From Chromatiales bacterium (GTDB lineage Bacteria; Pseudomonadota; Gammaproteobacteria; Xanthomonadales; SZUA-36), in contig JAHEFS010000015.1 in NCBI GenBank assembly GCA_024640045.1, positions 1-35,529 on the forward strand: a DNA stretch of 35,529 nt, read 5' to 3'. The first letter of the stretch is position 1. Every line of letters starts with the position of its first letter. Below, in pieces: positions 6,635 to 16,200 of this stretch. Below the pieces are notes generated by a model. The model was not told the origin of the DNA and ran no database searches. It saw only the letters and a program-made list of their open reading frames with translations. The position numbers were made by a program, and so were the translations under genes.

Positions 6635-7858
6635 ATGAACGAAACGGCGACCGCCGAACCGGAGACTCCCGGGCTGGATCAGCAACCCCTGCGCAATGTC
6701 GAACGCGACGGTGTGCGCTATACGCTGCTGGGCACTGCTCACGTATCCCGAACCAGCGTCGCCGCAGTCGCCGAACTGGCGGCCAGTGGCAAATTCGACG
6801 TCGTGGCCGTTGAATTGTGCCCGGCCCGGCTGGAAGCCCTGACCCGCAAGGACAAGTGGCAAGATCTCGATCTCTACCGCATTTTTCGCGAAGGTAAGGC
6901 CGGATTGGTCATGGCCAACCTGGCGCTGGGTGGTTACCAGCGACGAATCGCCGAACAGTTCGGTATCGAACCAGGCGCAGAACTAAAAGCCGCCGCCCAG
7001 GCCGCCGAAGCGCATAACATGCCGCTGCAGCTCATCGACCGTGACCTGGCCACCACGCTGAAGCGCAGCTACCGCAGCGTGCCATGGTACAAACGTCTGT
7101 ATCTGACCAGTGGTCTACTGCTCAGCTCGGTCTCCTCCGAAGAAATCGACGAGCAGGCCATCGAGAAACTCAAAGAGGGGGATATCCTCGAATCGACTTT
7201 CACCGAGTTCGCCGAGCAGTCCCCCGAACTTTACGATGCCCTGATCGATGAACGTGACCGCTATATGGCGGCCCGATTACGCGATCAGAACCGCTCACAT
7301 GCCGGCCAGCACATCCTGGTGGTGGTCGGAGCGGGCCACCTGGAAGGCCTCAGTAAATACCTGGCAGAAGGCGTGCAGGACCCGCATGAAGAAGTCGAGA
7401 CACTTTCCGCCATGCCGCCACGGTCTCTCTGGCCGCGACTGATCCCCTGGGCCATCCTGGTGTTGGTCCTTACCGGGTTCAGTATCGGCTTTTCGCGCAG
7501 CCCGGAACTGGGCTTACGCCTGGTCACGATGTGGGTCGTGATCAACGGTGGTCTGGCCGCACTGGGAGCACTGGCCGCGCGCGCCCATCCACTGACGATC
7601 CTGAGCGCCATGATCGCGGCGCCGTTAACCTCTCTGAATCCTGCGATCGCGGCCGGAATGGTCACAGGCCTGGTCGAATCCTGGCTGCGAAAACCGCGTA
7701 TATCCGACCTGGAACGCCTGCACACGGATGCCATGACGTTCAAGGGTTGGTATGCCAATCCCGCGACCCGGATCCTGTTGGTGTTTTTCTTTTCCAACGT
7801 CGGTTCGGCCATCGGCACCTGGGTGGCGGGTTTCAGGATATTCGGAGCCCTCAGTTAA
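6635..7858 (+). CDS. TraB/PrgY family membrane protein
   Basis: A 407-residue protein of the TraB family, named after the enterococcal plasmid pheromone-shutdown proteins TraB/PrgY. The family is related in fold to TIKI-type metal-dependent peptidases. The signature LLGTAHVSRTS lies at residues 31-41, the conserved acidic motif VVAVELCPARLEAL follows, and VVVGAGHLEGL supplies the second conserved histidine. The C-terminal third is membrane-embedded, with about four hydrophobic segments (LIPWAILVLVLTGFSIGF; TMWVVINGGLAALGALAA; ILSAMIAAPLTS with IAAGMVTGLVESWL; ILLVFFFSNVGSAIGTWVAG). The soluble domain comes first. The chromosomal function is unknown. It is 12 bases upstream of dusB and probably co-transcribed with it. 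Confidence 0.85.
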   Translation: MNETATAEPETPGLDQQPLRNVERDGVRYTLLGTAHVSRTSVAAVAELAASGKFDVVAVELCPARLEALTRKDKWQDLDLYRIFREGKAGLVMANLALGGYQRRIAEQFGIEPGAELKAAAQAAEAHNMPLQLIDRDLATTLKRSYRSVPWYKRLYLTSGLLLSSVSSEEIDEQAIEKLKEGDILESTFTEFAEQSPELYDALIDERDRYMAARLRDQNRSHAGQHILVVVGAGHLEGLSKYLAEGVQDPHEEVETLSAMPPRSLWPRLIPWAILVLVLTGFSIGFSRSPELGLRLVTMWVVINGGLAALGALAARAHPLTILSAMIAAPLTSLNPAIAAGMVTGLVESWLRKPRISDLERLHTDAMTFKGWYANPATRILLVFFFSNVGSAIGTWVAGFRIFGALS

Positions 7859-7870
7859 AATCCAAGCCTC

Positions 7871-8848
7871 ATGCAGATAGGACCCTACCAACTGGAAAAC
7901 CCGCTGGCGCTGGCGCCCATGGCCGGCGTGACCGACTTACCCTTTCGACAACTGTGCCGCCAACTGGGCGCGGGCTACGTGGTCAGCGAAATGATCCACA
8001 GCAACCCCCGCCTTCGCGCCACACGCAAATCCCGGCTTCGCAGTTGCCACGAGGGAGAAGCTGAACCGGTAGCTATTCAGATCGCCGGCAGCGAGCCGGA
8101 GATGATGGCGGAGGCAGCTGTCTACAACGTGCAGCAAGGCGCACAAATAATCGATATCAATATGGGGTGCCCAGCCAAGAAAGTGTGTAACAAAGCGGCG
8201 GGATCCGCGTTGCTGGAACACGAAGACCTGGTTGCATCGATTCTCAGAGCGGTTGTTGAAGCCGTACGCGTTCCGGTTACACTCAAGATTCGCACAGGTC
8301 CGGAACCAGGGCGGCGCAATGGCCTGCGCATCGCCCAGATAGCCGAGGACAGCGGAGTCGCGGCACTGGCGGTGCACGGGCGTACCCGGGCCGAGCGCTT
8401 CAAAGGAACGGCGGAATACCGCACCATTCGGGAAATCTGCCGCCAAGTGAAGATTCCGGTCTTCGCCAATGGGGATATCGACACGCCCCAGGCCGCCGCC
8501 AGGGTGCTCGACTTCACCGGCGCCACAGGCTTGATGATCGGTCGCGGTGCCCAGGGCAATCCCTGGATATTCAGGGAGTTGCAGCATTTCCTGACGACAG
8601 GAAAGGTTCTGGATCCGCCCGCAGCCCGCGAAGTCGGCGCAACCATGTGTAGCCACTTGCGCCAATTGCATGCGCACTATGGCGATCAACAGGGGGTGCG
8701 CATTGCCCGCAAACACCTCGGCTGGTACCTGGCCGGACGCCCCGGTGGAGAAAAAATGCGGCAGAGACTCATGCGTGCCGAAAACGCAGAACAGCAATTG
8801 CATCTCATCGAGCAATATTTTGACAACCTCGATCAACTTGCCGCATGA
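7871..8848 (+). CDS. dusB: tRNA-dihydrouridine synthase B
   Basis: An FMN- and NADPH-dependent enzyme that reduces uridine in tRNA (U17 in the D-loop for E. coli DusB). It has 325 residues, close to the family norm. The N-terminus LALAPMAGVTDLPFRQL is the FMN-binding strand. Catalytic C100 lies in IDINMGCPAKKV. TLKIRTG, HGRTR and GLMIGRGAQGNPWIF complete the TIM barrel, and the C-terminal helical domain holds RIARKHLGWYL. The ribosome binding site is weak, and coupling from the TraB gene 12 bases upstream is likely. In many gammaproteobacteria fis follows dusB. Here it does not. Confidence 0.95.
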   Translation: MQIGPYQLENPLALAPMAGVTDLPFRQLCRQLGAGYVVSEMIHSNPRLRATRKSRLRSCHEGEAEPVAIQIAGSEPEMMAEAAVYNVQQGAQIIDINMGCPAKKVCNKAAGSALLEHEDLVASILRAVVEAVRVPVTLKIRTGPEPGRRNGLRIAQIAEDSGVAALAVHGRTRAERFKGTAEYRTIREICRQVKIPVFANGDIDTPQAAARVLDFTGATGLMIGRGAQGNPWIFRELQHFLTTGKVLDPPAAREVGATMCSHLRQLHAHYGDQQGVRIARKHLGWYLAGRPGGEKMRQRLMRAENAEQQLHLIEQYFDNLDQLAA

Positions 8849-8922
8849 CTGGCATGAAGGCCGCCAATCAAGCAGAATCACCGCAGCGTCGTGCGTCATT
8901 ACTCTTTCAATCCCGGGTCTGA
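8845..8922 (+). CDS. possible 25-residue coupled small ORF after dusB
   Basis: The ATG overlaps the dusB stop (ATGA at 8845-8848) and the TGA ends one base before the ATG of the DUF349 gene (TGAGATG). The frame exactly fills the gap and encodes a peptide starting MTGMKAANQAESPQRR. The perfect stop/start junctions at both ends suggest translational coupling. The composition is unremarkable and no homologue is known to me. It occupies the place where fis usually lies but shows no similarity to Fis. Confidence 0.3.
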   Translation: MTGMKAANQAESPQRRASLLFQSRV

Positions 8923-8923
8923 G

Positions 8924-11506
8924 ATGAACTGGAAAAAACAGCTGTTCAAGCCCAAGTGGCTGCACAAGGATTCAGAAGTCCGCCGCCAGGCGGTCAACAG
9001 CAGCACGGAGGCGGACTTGCTGGCCGAACTACCCCGCATCGTTCGTGAGGATGAACATCCCGACGTCCGTGCAGCGGCCGCAAGGCGAATCTCTTCCCCC
9101 CTGGTACTGGCGGATGCACTCACCTCGGAAACCGATGCGGGAACTGCCCAGGTTTTACGGGAAAGGTTGCGGCAACTGCTGATTAACAGCGCCCAGGATG
9201 ACGCCCCCCAACACGAGCGCTTACAGACGGTCGAGCAGACCTCGGAGCGCGAATTGCTGGAGAGCGTGGCTGAACATGCCCAGGAACCGGAGTTGCGCCG
9301 GGCTGCGCTGGCCAGGGTGACACGACAGGGCTTCCTCGGCGACCGGGCGATCGCCGACCCGGACCCGGAAAACCGGCGACTCGCAGCCGCTGCCGTCACG
9401 CAGCAGTCGACGCTGAAACGTGTCATCGCGGCCACGCGTACCAGTGATAAAGCCCTGCACCAGGAACTGACCGAACGCCTGCATCATGAAATGCTCGCCA
9501 AGGGCGATAAATCGGCAATCCAGCAGGAGGCACTGACCGTCTGTCAGTCACTGGAACACTACCTGCAAGCGGGCGGTACACCTTCCGGGCCAGAGCTGGG
9601 CGAAATCAAACACCGGTGGTCAAAAGTAGCGCAACAGGCGCCGGAAGCGTTACAACGACGGTTTCAGAACGACCTGGATCGCCTGCAGGCACCCGTCGCT
9701 ACCCAACAGGCGGCAGCCCCGGCTCCTGCGAAAACGACTGCAGAGTCGCCGCCAGAACCCAAAGCGGAACGGAAGCCCGAAGCAGCCGAAACAGAGCAAG
9801 TTGATACAGCGGAAGCGCCGGTGGCAGCCCCGCCCGATCAGCAGGCACTGGCTGCTGAACGTGAATCCAGGCGTGTCGAACAGGAGCGTCGGGAAGCACT
9901 GCTCGCCCAGTCACGACACCATTTGGAACAACTGGCTCTGGCGCTGGAGAACGGAGAGTTACACAAAGCGCTCGAAATCCGGGCCGAACTGCAGCACGCG
10001 GGCAAGGGGTTTGGCAAGGATCGAGGCTGGGCCGCCATTCAGCGCGATCTCAATGCCACGCTGGGCCGCCTTCGGGAATTGCGCGACTGGCAACACTGGG
10101 CCAACGACAAGATCCGTAAACGTCTGATCGACGACATGGAGGCGCTACCAGCGGCCGGTCTGCACCCTGACGCGGTACTGGAGCGTCTGAAGTCGCTGCA
10201 GGGCGAATGGAAAGCGCTGGAAGCGAGCGAACAGATTCCCGGCGACCGGCATTATGCAGCCGCGCCCTCAATGTGGCGCAGATTCAACGCCGCGGGACGG
10301 CAAGCATTCCAGATGACCAAGCCCTTCCTGGACAAGCGCAGCGAGGTGCAGTCGAAGCACCTGGACGAAACGCGGCAAATTGCCCAGGCATTGATCGGGC
10401 TGATCAAGGGTGAGGACACCGACTGGAAGGCGCTGGGACCCGCCATGGCCAAGGCCCGCAAGGCACTTCGATCACTTTCATCCGTGCCGGCCAAATCGCG
10501 GCAGAAGATGGCTGCGCAACTGAAGGCAGCGTTGGAAGCGGGCAATAACGCGATGCAGGCCCGGTATGGGGAAATCGAAAAAATCAAACTGAAGTTGATT
10601 CGGGAAGCAGCCCAGCTGCAGCACGCCCCGGAACGGGCAGAGGCCATTCAGCGCGCAAAAGCCTTACAGGCAGAATGGCAGTCCGCCGGCAGCCTGTGGC
10701 GCAGCCGTGACAATGAGTTATGGGGCGAATTCAGGGCCTCAATCGACCCTCTGTTCAAACAACTCGACGCTGAGCGGGAAACGGTTCGGGAAGAACAGGC
10801 CGAATCGAAGGCGGCACAAACTGCCCTGTGCCAGCAGATGGATGAGCTCGCCTCGCTGGATGACGAGCTGCTGATCGAACAGCAGGGCCGAGTGCAGGGA
10901 CTGAGCGATGAGTGGCAGGAGTTTCCACAGGTTGATCGTCGCTTGCGTGAGCGTTTCGACAAACACCTGGCAGCGTTTCGTGCACGGGTTGCTGCGCAGG
11001 AACGGACCCAGGCCAAAGCACGACGACTGCTTTGGTGGGACAAGGCCGAATTGCTGCACCAGGCTGAGCACGCACTTGTGGAAGGTAAAATCGATGCCCC
11101 ACTGCGGAAGCGCCTGGAAAAGACGTGGCCGGCGCCTGCCAGTCACGATACCGCGCTGGACCAGGCCCTGGATGAGCGCTTTCGGTCAACCTTGCAGGAA
11201 ACGGCGGACGCCCCGGGCGCCGGGACTGATTACGACAGCGCGACCGAAGCAGCCCGTAAGATCTGTATCTGCCTCGAGTTTCTCGCCGGCATACCCACGC
11301 CGGACGAGGAGAAAGCGTTGCGGATGCAATACCAGGTCGAACGGCTATCGGCATCCATGTCGGGTGATCGCGAACGCCTGTCCGCCCGCGAGGAAGCGAG
11401 CCAGCTGGAGAGCGAATGGCTCAAGCACGCTTATCTGCCGGACCCGGCCTACAGTGAATTTGCTCAGCGTGCTCGCGTGGCCATAGATAAGATTCTAGAG
11501 GAATAA
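8924..11506 (+). CDS. DUF349 domain protein, large coiled-coil
   Basis: An 860-residue protein, mostly alpha-helical and highly charged. I chose ATG 8924 because LFKPKWLHKDSEVRRQAV is where family members begin. A GTG at 8891 would add 11 residues. An N-terminal HEAT-like region (about 1-190) is followed by an Ala/Pro/Glu-rich linker near 270-320 (PPEPKAERKPEAAETEQ). Then come at least three DUF349 repeats with the pattern LQxEWxxxxxxxxxxxxxLWxxFxxxxxxxF, for example LQAEWQSAGSLWRSRDNEL and LSDEWQEFPQVDRRLRERF. No signal peptide or membrane segment is present. Function unknown. It lies between dusB (through a small ORF) and an NhaC-type antiporter three bases downstream. Confidence 0.8.
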   Translation: MNWKKQLFKPKWLHKDSEVRRQAVNSSTEADLLAELPRIVREDEHPDVRAAAARRISSPLVLADALTSETDAGTAQVLRERLRQLLINSAQDDAPQHERLQTVEQTSERELLESVAEHAQEPELRRAALARVTRQGFLGDRAIADPDPENRRLAAAAVTQQSTLKRVIAATRTSDKALHQELTERLHHEMLAKGDKSAIQQEALTVCQSLEHYLQAGGTPSGPELGEIKHRWSKVAQQAPEALQRRFQNDLDRLQAPVATQQAAAPAPAKTTAESPPEPKAERKPEAAETEQVDTAEAPVAAPPDQQALAAERESRRVEQERREALLAQSRHHLEQLALALENGELHKALEIRAELQHAGKGFGKDRGWAAIQRDLNATLGRLRELRDWQHWANDKIRKRLIDDMEALPAAGLHPDAVLERLKSLQGEWKALEASEQIPGDRHYAAAPSMWRRFNAAGRQAFQMTKPFLDKRSEVQSKHLDETRQIAQALIGLIKGEDTDWKALGPAMAKARKALRSLSSVPAKSRQKMAAQLKAALEAGNNAMQARYGEIEKIKLKLIREAAQLQHAPERAEAIQRAKALQAEWQSAGSLWRSRDNELWGEFRASIDPLFKQLDAERETVREEQAESKAAQTALCQQMDELASLDDELLIEQQGRVQGLSDEWQEFPQVDRRLRERFDKHLAAFRARVAAQERTQAKARRLLWWDKAELLHQAEHALVEGKIDAPLRKRLEKTWPAPASHDTALDQALDERFRSTLQETADAPGAGTDYDSATEAARKICICLEFLAGIPTPDEEKALRMQYQVERLSASMSGDRERLSAREEASQLESEWLKHAYLPDPAYSEFAQRARVAIDKILEE

Positions 11507-11509
11507 AGT

Positions 11510-13195
11510 GTGATAAATAGCCGAATAATAACAACTATATATTTAGTATTTATTTCTTTAATCTTCAGTCACCCGGCTTTTGCAACCGACGGTACCGAAC
11601 CGGAAGCGGCCGGTACCTGGATGGCCATTTTACCGCCCGTGCTGGCCATCATCATGGCGCTGACCATGAAACGCGTGATTCCTGCCCTGTTCCTGGGCTT
11701 ACTGCTCGGCGCCTGGCTGGTTGAAGGCCTCACGGTACAAGGATTCTGGAGTGGCTTGCTGGCGACTTTCCAGGTCTACGTTCTCAATGCCCTGGCGGAC
11801 CGTGATCATGCTGCCATTCTGCTTTTCTCCCTGATGATCGGCGGCATGGTCGGAATTATTTCCCGGAACGGCGGCATGCAAGGCGTAGTCAATTCTATCG
11901 CTCGCTGGGCCAATTCCGTGCGGCACGCCAGCCTGGCGACGGCCTCGATGGGGCTGGCCGTATTTTTCGACGACTATGCCAATACACTGGTCGTCGGCAA
12001 CACGATGCGCCCCGTGACCGATTCTCAGCGTATCTCGCGGGAAAAACTGGCCTATATTGTCGACTCCACGGCAGCGCCCGTGTCCTGCATAGCCCTGGTC
12101 ACCACCTGGATTGGCTATGAAGTTGGCCTGATCGGAGATTCGCTCGACAAGATGCCTGGCATCGACATCGACGCCTACCTCCTTTTCATGAACACCATTC
12201 CCTACAGCTTCTACCCTGTCTTGGCCATTGCATTCGTCTTCATGGTGGCCTGGTCCGGTCGGGATTTCGGCCCGATGCTGACGGTGGAGCAGCACGCGCG
12301 GCAGCACGGCGTTTCCTCAGACACCGGGGGCAAGGAACACGATCACGACAGCGCCCCCATCGATCCCGTAGACGACAAGCCGCACCGGGCCATCAATGCC
12401 ATTTTGCCCATTGCTGTCCTGGTTCTCGGTGTCGTCGGGGGGCTTTACGTGACAGGAAAGGCCAACGTGGAGGCAGCAGATCCCTCCCTGCGCGACATCA
12501 TCGGCTCGGCCGATTCCTACAGCGCGCTGATGTGGGCATCTTTCCTGGGGGTCCTGACCGCCGCCCTGCTGAGCCTCGGTCAGCGCATTCTCGATACCGA
12601 GGAAGTCATCAACGCCTGGTACCGGGGTTTGCGCTCGATGCTCATGGCGCTGATCATTCTGATGCTGGCATGGTCATTGGGAGAAACCACCGATATTCTC
12701 CGAACCGCGGATTTCCTCGTCTCCGAACTGGGCGATACTCTGCCCGCCTTCGCCCTGCCCGCTATCGTTTTCCTGCTGGCGGCGGGAACGGCTTTTGCCA
12801 CGGGCAGCAGCTGGGGCGCCATGGGCATCCTGGTGCCCCTGGTCATGCCGCTGACCTGGGCTGTACTCCAGGCACAAGACCTCGCTGACCCGGAACACAT
12901 GCACATCCTGTTTTCGGCCGTGTCCGCGGTACTGGCCGGCGCTGTCTGGGGCGACCACTGTTCACCAATTTCCGATACCACGATCCTGTCATCACTGGCA
13001 TCCGGCTGTGACCACATCGAACATGTTCGCACGCAATTGCCCTACGCTGTCCTGGTCGGCATCACCGGGCTTCTGGCTGGGACTTTGCCCGTAGCACTGG
13101 GGCTGCCCTGGTGGCTGGGGATGCTGATTGGCCTGGTCATTCTCGCGGTACTGCTGCGCCTGTTCGGCAGCAAAAGCGAAGCCGCTGTGAACTGA
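11510..13195 (+). CDS. NhaC-family Na+/H+ antiporter
   Basis: A 561-residue integral membrane protein of the NhaC/ion-transporter family, probably exchanging Na+ for H+ at the inner membrane. About eleven or twelve hydrophobic segments can be seen. Conserved intramembrane motifs include MGLAVFFDDYANTLVVG, DSTAAPVSCIALVTTWIGYE, ATGSSWGAMGILVPLVMPL and WGDHCSPISDTTILSS. A hydrophobic N-terminus (TIYLVFISLIFSHPAFA) looks like a cleavable signal or first helix. A His/Asp-rich cytoplasmic loop lies near residue 270 (GGKEHDHDS). The GTG start is preceded by AGAGGAATAAAGT, and the gene starts three bases after the DUF349 stop, so the two are coupled. The first 60 bases are unusually A/T-rich. Substrate specificity within the family cannot be told from sequence. 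Confidence 0.88.
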   Translation: MINSRIITTIYLVFISLIFSHPAFATDGTEPEAAGTWMAILPPVLAIIMALTMKRVIPALFLGLLLGAWLVEGLTVQGFWSGLLATFQVYVLNALADRDHAAILLFSLMIGGMVGIISRNGGMQGVVNSIARWANSVRHASLATASMGLAVFFDDYANTLVVGNTMRPVTDSQRISREKLAYIVDSTAAPVSCIALVTTWIGYEVGLIGDSLDKMPGIDIDAYLLFMNTIPYSFYPVLAIAFVFMVAWSGRDFGPMLTVEQHARQHGVSSDTGGKEHDHDSAPIDPVDDKPHRAINAILPIAVLVLGVVGGLYVTGKANVEAADPSLRDIIGSADSYSALMWASFLGVLTAALLSLGQRILDTEEVINAWYRGLRSMLMALIILMLAWSLGETTDILRTADFLVSELGDTLPAFALPAIVFLLAAGTAFATGSSWGAMGILVPLVMPLTWAVLQAQDLADPEHMHILFSAVSAVLAGAVWGDHCSPISDTTILSSLASGCDHIEHVRTQLPYAVLVGITGLLAGTLPVALGLPWWLGMLIGLVILAVLLRLFGSKSEAAVN

Positions 13196-13227
13196 GCTAC
13201 CCGGCGCCCAGATCAGCCGAACGGGGC

Positions 13228-13256
13228 TTGTCCCTGCCGGCGCCATCCGTTACAGT
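13228..13256 (+). promoter_or_regulatory. candidate sigma-70 promoter of mfd
   Basis: TTGTCC (13228-13233) and TACAGT (13251-13256) are 17 bases apart, each matching consensus at four of six positions. It lies in the 94-bp gap after the antiporter stop. Expected transcription start is near 13263, leaving about 27 bases before the GTG of mfd. Confidence 0.45.
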
Positions 13257-13289
13257 TCGCGCCCTGCCGCAGCCGTCCATCGCAAGCCC

Positions 13290-16200
13290 GTGAGTCATCG
13301 CCCCCTAGAAGCCAGGATCGAAGCCCTCCGCTCAGTGGAGTGGAACGGTTTGCGGGGCAGCAGCCAGGCTCTGGCACTTGCCTCGGCGGCTGCCCGGCAC
13401 GAGGGTGTGCTCCTGCTTGTTGCACGCTCCAGCCACCAGGCGCAAGTATTTAACCGGGATATTCGCCTGCTTGGGTCGAGTGATTTGCCCGTGGTCCTGT
13501 TTCCCGACCGCGAAACCCTGCCCTATGACCCGTATTCTGCCCACCCGGACATCGCCTCTGAACGGCTGGCGGCATTGACGCGTATTGCGTCTTTACGCCA
13601 GGGAATCGTGGTTGTACCGGCCGCCACCCTGACACAACGTTTGCCGCCCAAAACGTTCGTCCTGGGACACTCTTTTGATCTGGCCCCTGGCGACGCATTG
13701 GCCATAGAGCCCTTTCGCGAGCGCTTGCTACAGGCTGGTTATGAGTCCAGTGAACAGGTCTACCAGGCGGGGCAATTTGCGGTACGCGGTTCGGTCATCG
13801 ACCTGTACCCGGCTGGCTTTGATTCACCACTGCGCATCGATCTTTTCGACGAGGAGATCGAGAGCATCAGGCTGTTCGACCCGGAAACGCAGCGCTCGAC
13901 CGAAGGCATGGATGCCCTGAAGATGCTGCCTGCCCGAGAGTACCCATGCGACCCCGCAGCCCTTGATGCGTTCCGCAGGGCCTTCCGTTATCGATTTGCC
14001 GTCGATACCCGGAAGGTCGCTATGTACCAGGATCTGCGCGCCGGGCTGCACCCACAGGGTCTTGAGCATTACCTGCCGCTGTTTTATGAACAAACCGAGT
14101 CTCTGCTCGACTTCCTGGCAACGGACCCGGTACTGGTAATGCAACAGGGCGCTGGTGAATCCATGCAGCGGTTTGAAGGTCAAACCCTGGAGCGGTGGGA
14201 GCAGCGCCGCCATGACACCGAGCGGCCCATTCTCGAGCCCGCCGAACTCTATTTTCCCGCGAAGGAAGTGGCAGAGCGGACAGCGGGCTTCAACGCCGTG
14301 CTGCTGGGCGAACCGGCCCGGCAAATCTCCCGGACCGTGACCTTCTCCACTTCGCCACCACCGGACCTCAATATTCACCAGCGCAGCCAGGCAGGAACCA
14401 TCGACTTGCAGGCGTTCTGCAGCCGGTTCCCGGGCCGCATCCTGTTTGCGGCCGACACCGCGGGACGACGCGAGTTCCTGGCCGACACCTTGCGCGCGTT
14501 CGGGCTGAAGCATGAGAAATTCGAAAACTGGCCCGGTTTCCTGGACGCCCAGGCCAAGGTCGGCCTGACCGTTCTTCCCATCGAGGAAGGTTTCGTTCTT
14601 GGCGAAGAGATCGCGGTTCTGACCGAGGCACAGCTATTTGGCGGCAGAGCCCGAACCCTGACCCAGCGCGCGCCGGCCGGCCGCGATCCAGAGACCATCA
14701 TCAGGGATCTGACCGACTTGACCGAAGGGGCGCCGGTCGTCCACGAGGACCACGGCGTCGGGCGCTATCGCGGCCTGGAAGTGCTGGAAATCGATCAGCG
14801 GCCCGCGGAATTCCTCATGCTCGAATACGCTGGCGCTGACAAGTTGTACGTACCAGTCTCTTCTTTGCACCTGATCAGCCGGTATACGGGCACCGCCCCC
14901 GAGCAGGCGCCCCTGCACCGGCTCGGGGGTGAGCAATGGGAAAAAGCCAAGCGCCGCGCGGCTGAGAAAGTCCGCGATGTGGCGGCCGAATTGCTGGACC
15001 TGTACGCACGTCGGCAGGCAAGAGAGGGGTTCGCTTTCCCTCTCGACCACAAGATGTACCTGGAGTTTTCCTCAGGTTTTCCGTTCGAGGAGACCATCGA
15101 CCAACAGCGGGCGATCGACGCGGTACTGGCAGACATGGAATCCGATCAGCCCATGGATCGCGTGGTCTGCGGAGACGTCGGTTTCGGTAAAACCGAAGTG
15201 GCTTTGCGGGCCGCCTTTCTGGCCGTGCAAGGCGGACGCCAGGTGGCGTTGCTGGTCCCGACCACCCTTCTCGCGCAGCAGCATCACGCCACATTCGCCG
15301 ATCGCTTCGCCGACTGGCCCGTACGTATCGAATTGCTGTCCCGTTTTCGAACCGGCTCACAAAACGAAGGAGTGCTGGCCGACCTTGCCAAGGGTAATGT
15401 CGATATTGTGATCGGTACGCACCGACTGCTGCAGCGCGATATCGGATTCAGCCGGCTGGGACTGGTTATCATTGACGAGGAGCAGCGATTCGGGGTGCGA
15501 CAGAAGGAACGGCTTAAACAATTGCGGGCCGAGGTAGATCTGTTGACGCTCACGGCAACGCCCATACCCCGAACCCTCAACATGGCGATGTCCGGTATCC
15601 GGGACCTGTCGATCATCGCCACACCGCCGGCCAGACGCATGGCTGTCAAAACCCTGGTTGTGCAATGGGACCGAGGTGTCTTGAGGGAAGCCCTGCAACG
15701 GGAAATCCAGCGAGGCGGGCAGGTATTCTTCCTGCACAATGAAGTCCGAAATATTGAGCGAATCGCCCGCGAAGTGGGCGAACTGGTGCCGGAAGCACGC
15801 ATCCGCGTTGCCCATGGGCAGTTGAAGGAGCGCGAACTCGAACAGGTGATGCTCGACTTCTATCGACAGCGTTTCAACGTGCTGGTGTGTACGACCATCA
15901 TCGAAAATGGCATCGACGTGCCGACCGCGAACACCATCATCGTCAACAAGGCGGATCACTTCGGGCTCTCCCAGTTGCACCAGTTACGCGGCAGAGTCGG
16001 TCGCTCTCATCACCGGGCATACGCCTACCTGGTGGTACCCGATCAGCGCTCGATGACTTCCGACGCCCGCAAACGCCTCGAAGCAATCGCATCACTCGAG
16101 GAATTGGGCGCAGGGTTCACCCTGGCGACGCACGACATGGAAATCCGGGGTGCGGGCGAACTGCTTGGCGAAGACCAGAGCGGCCAGATCCAGCAAATTG

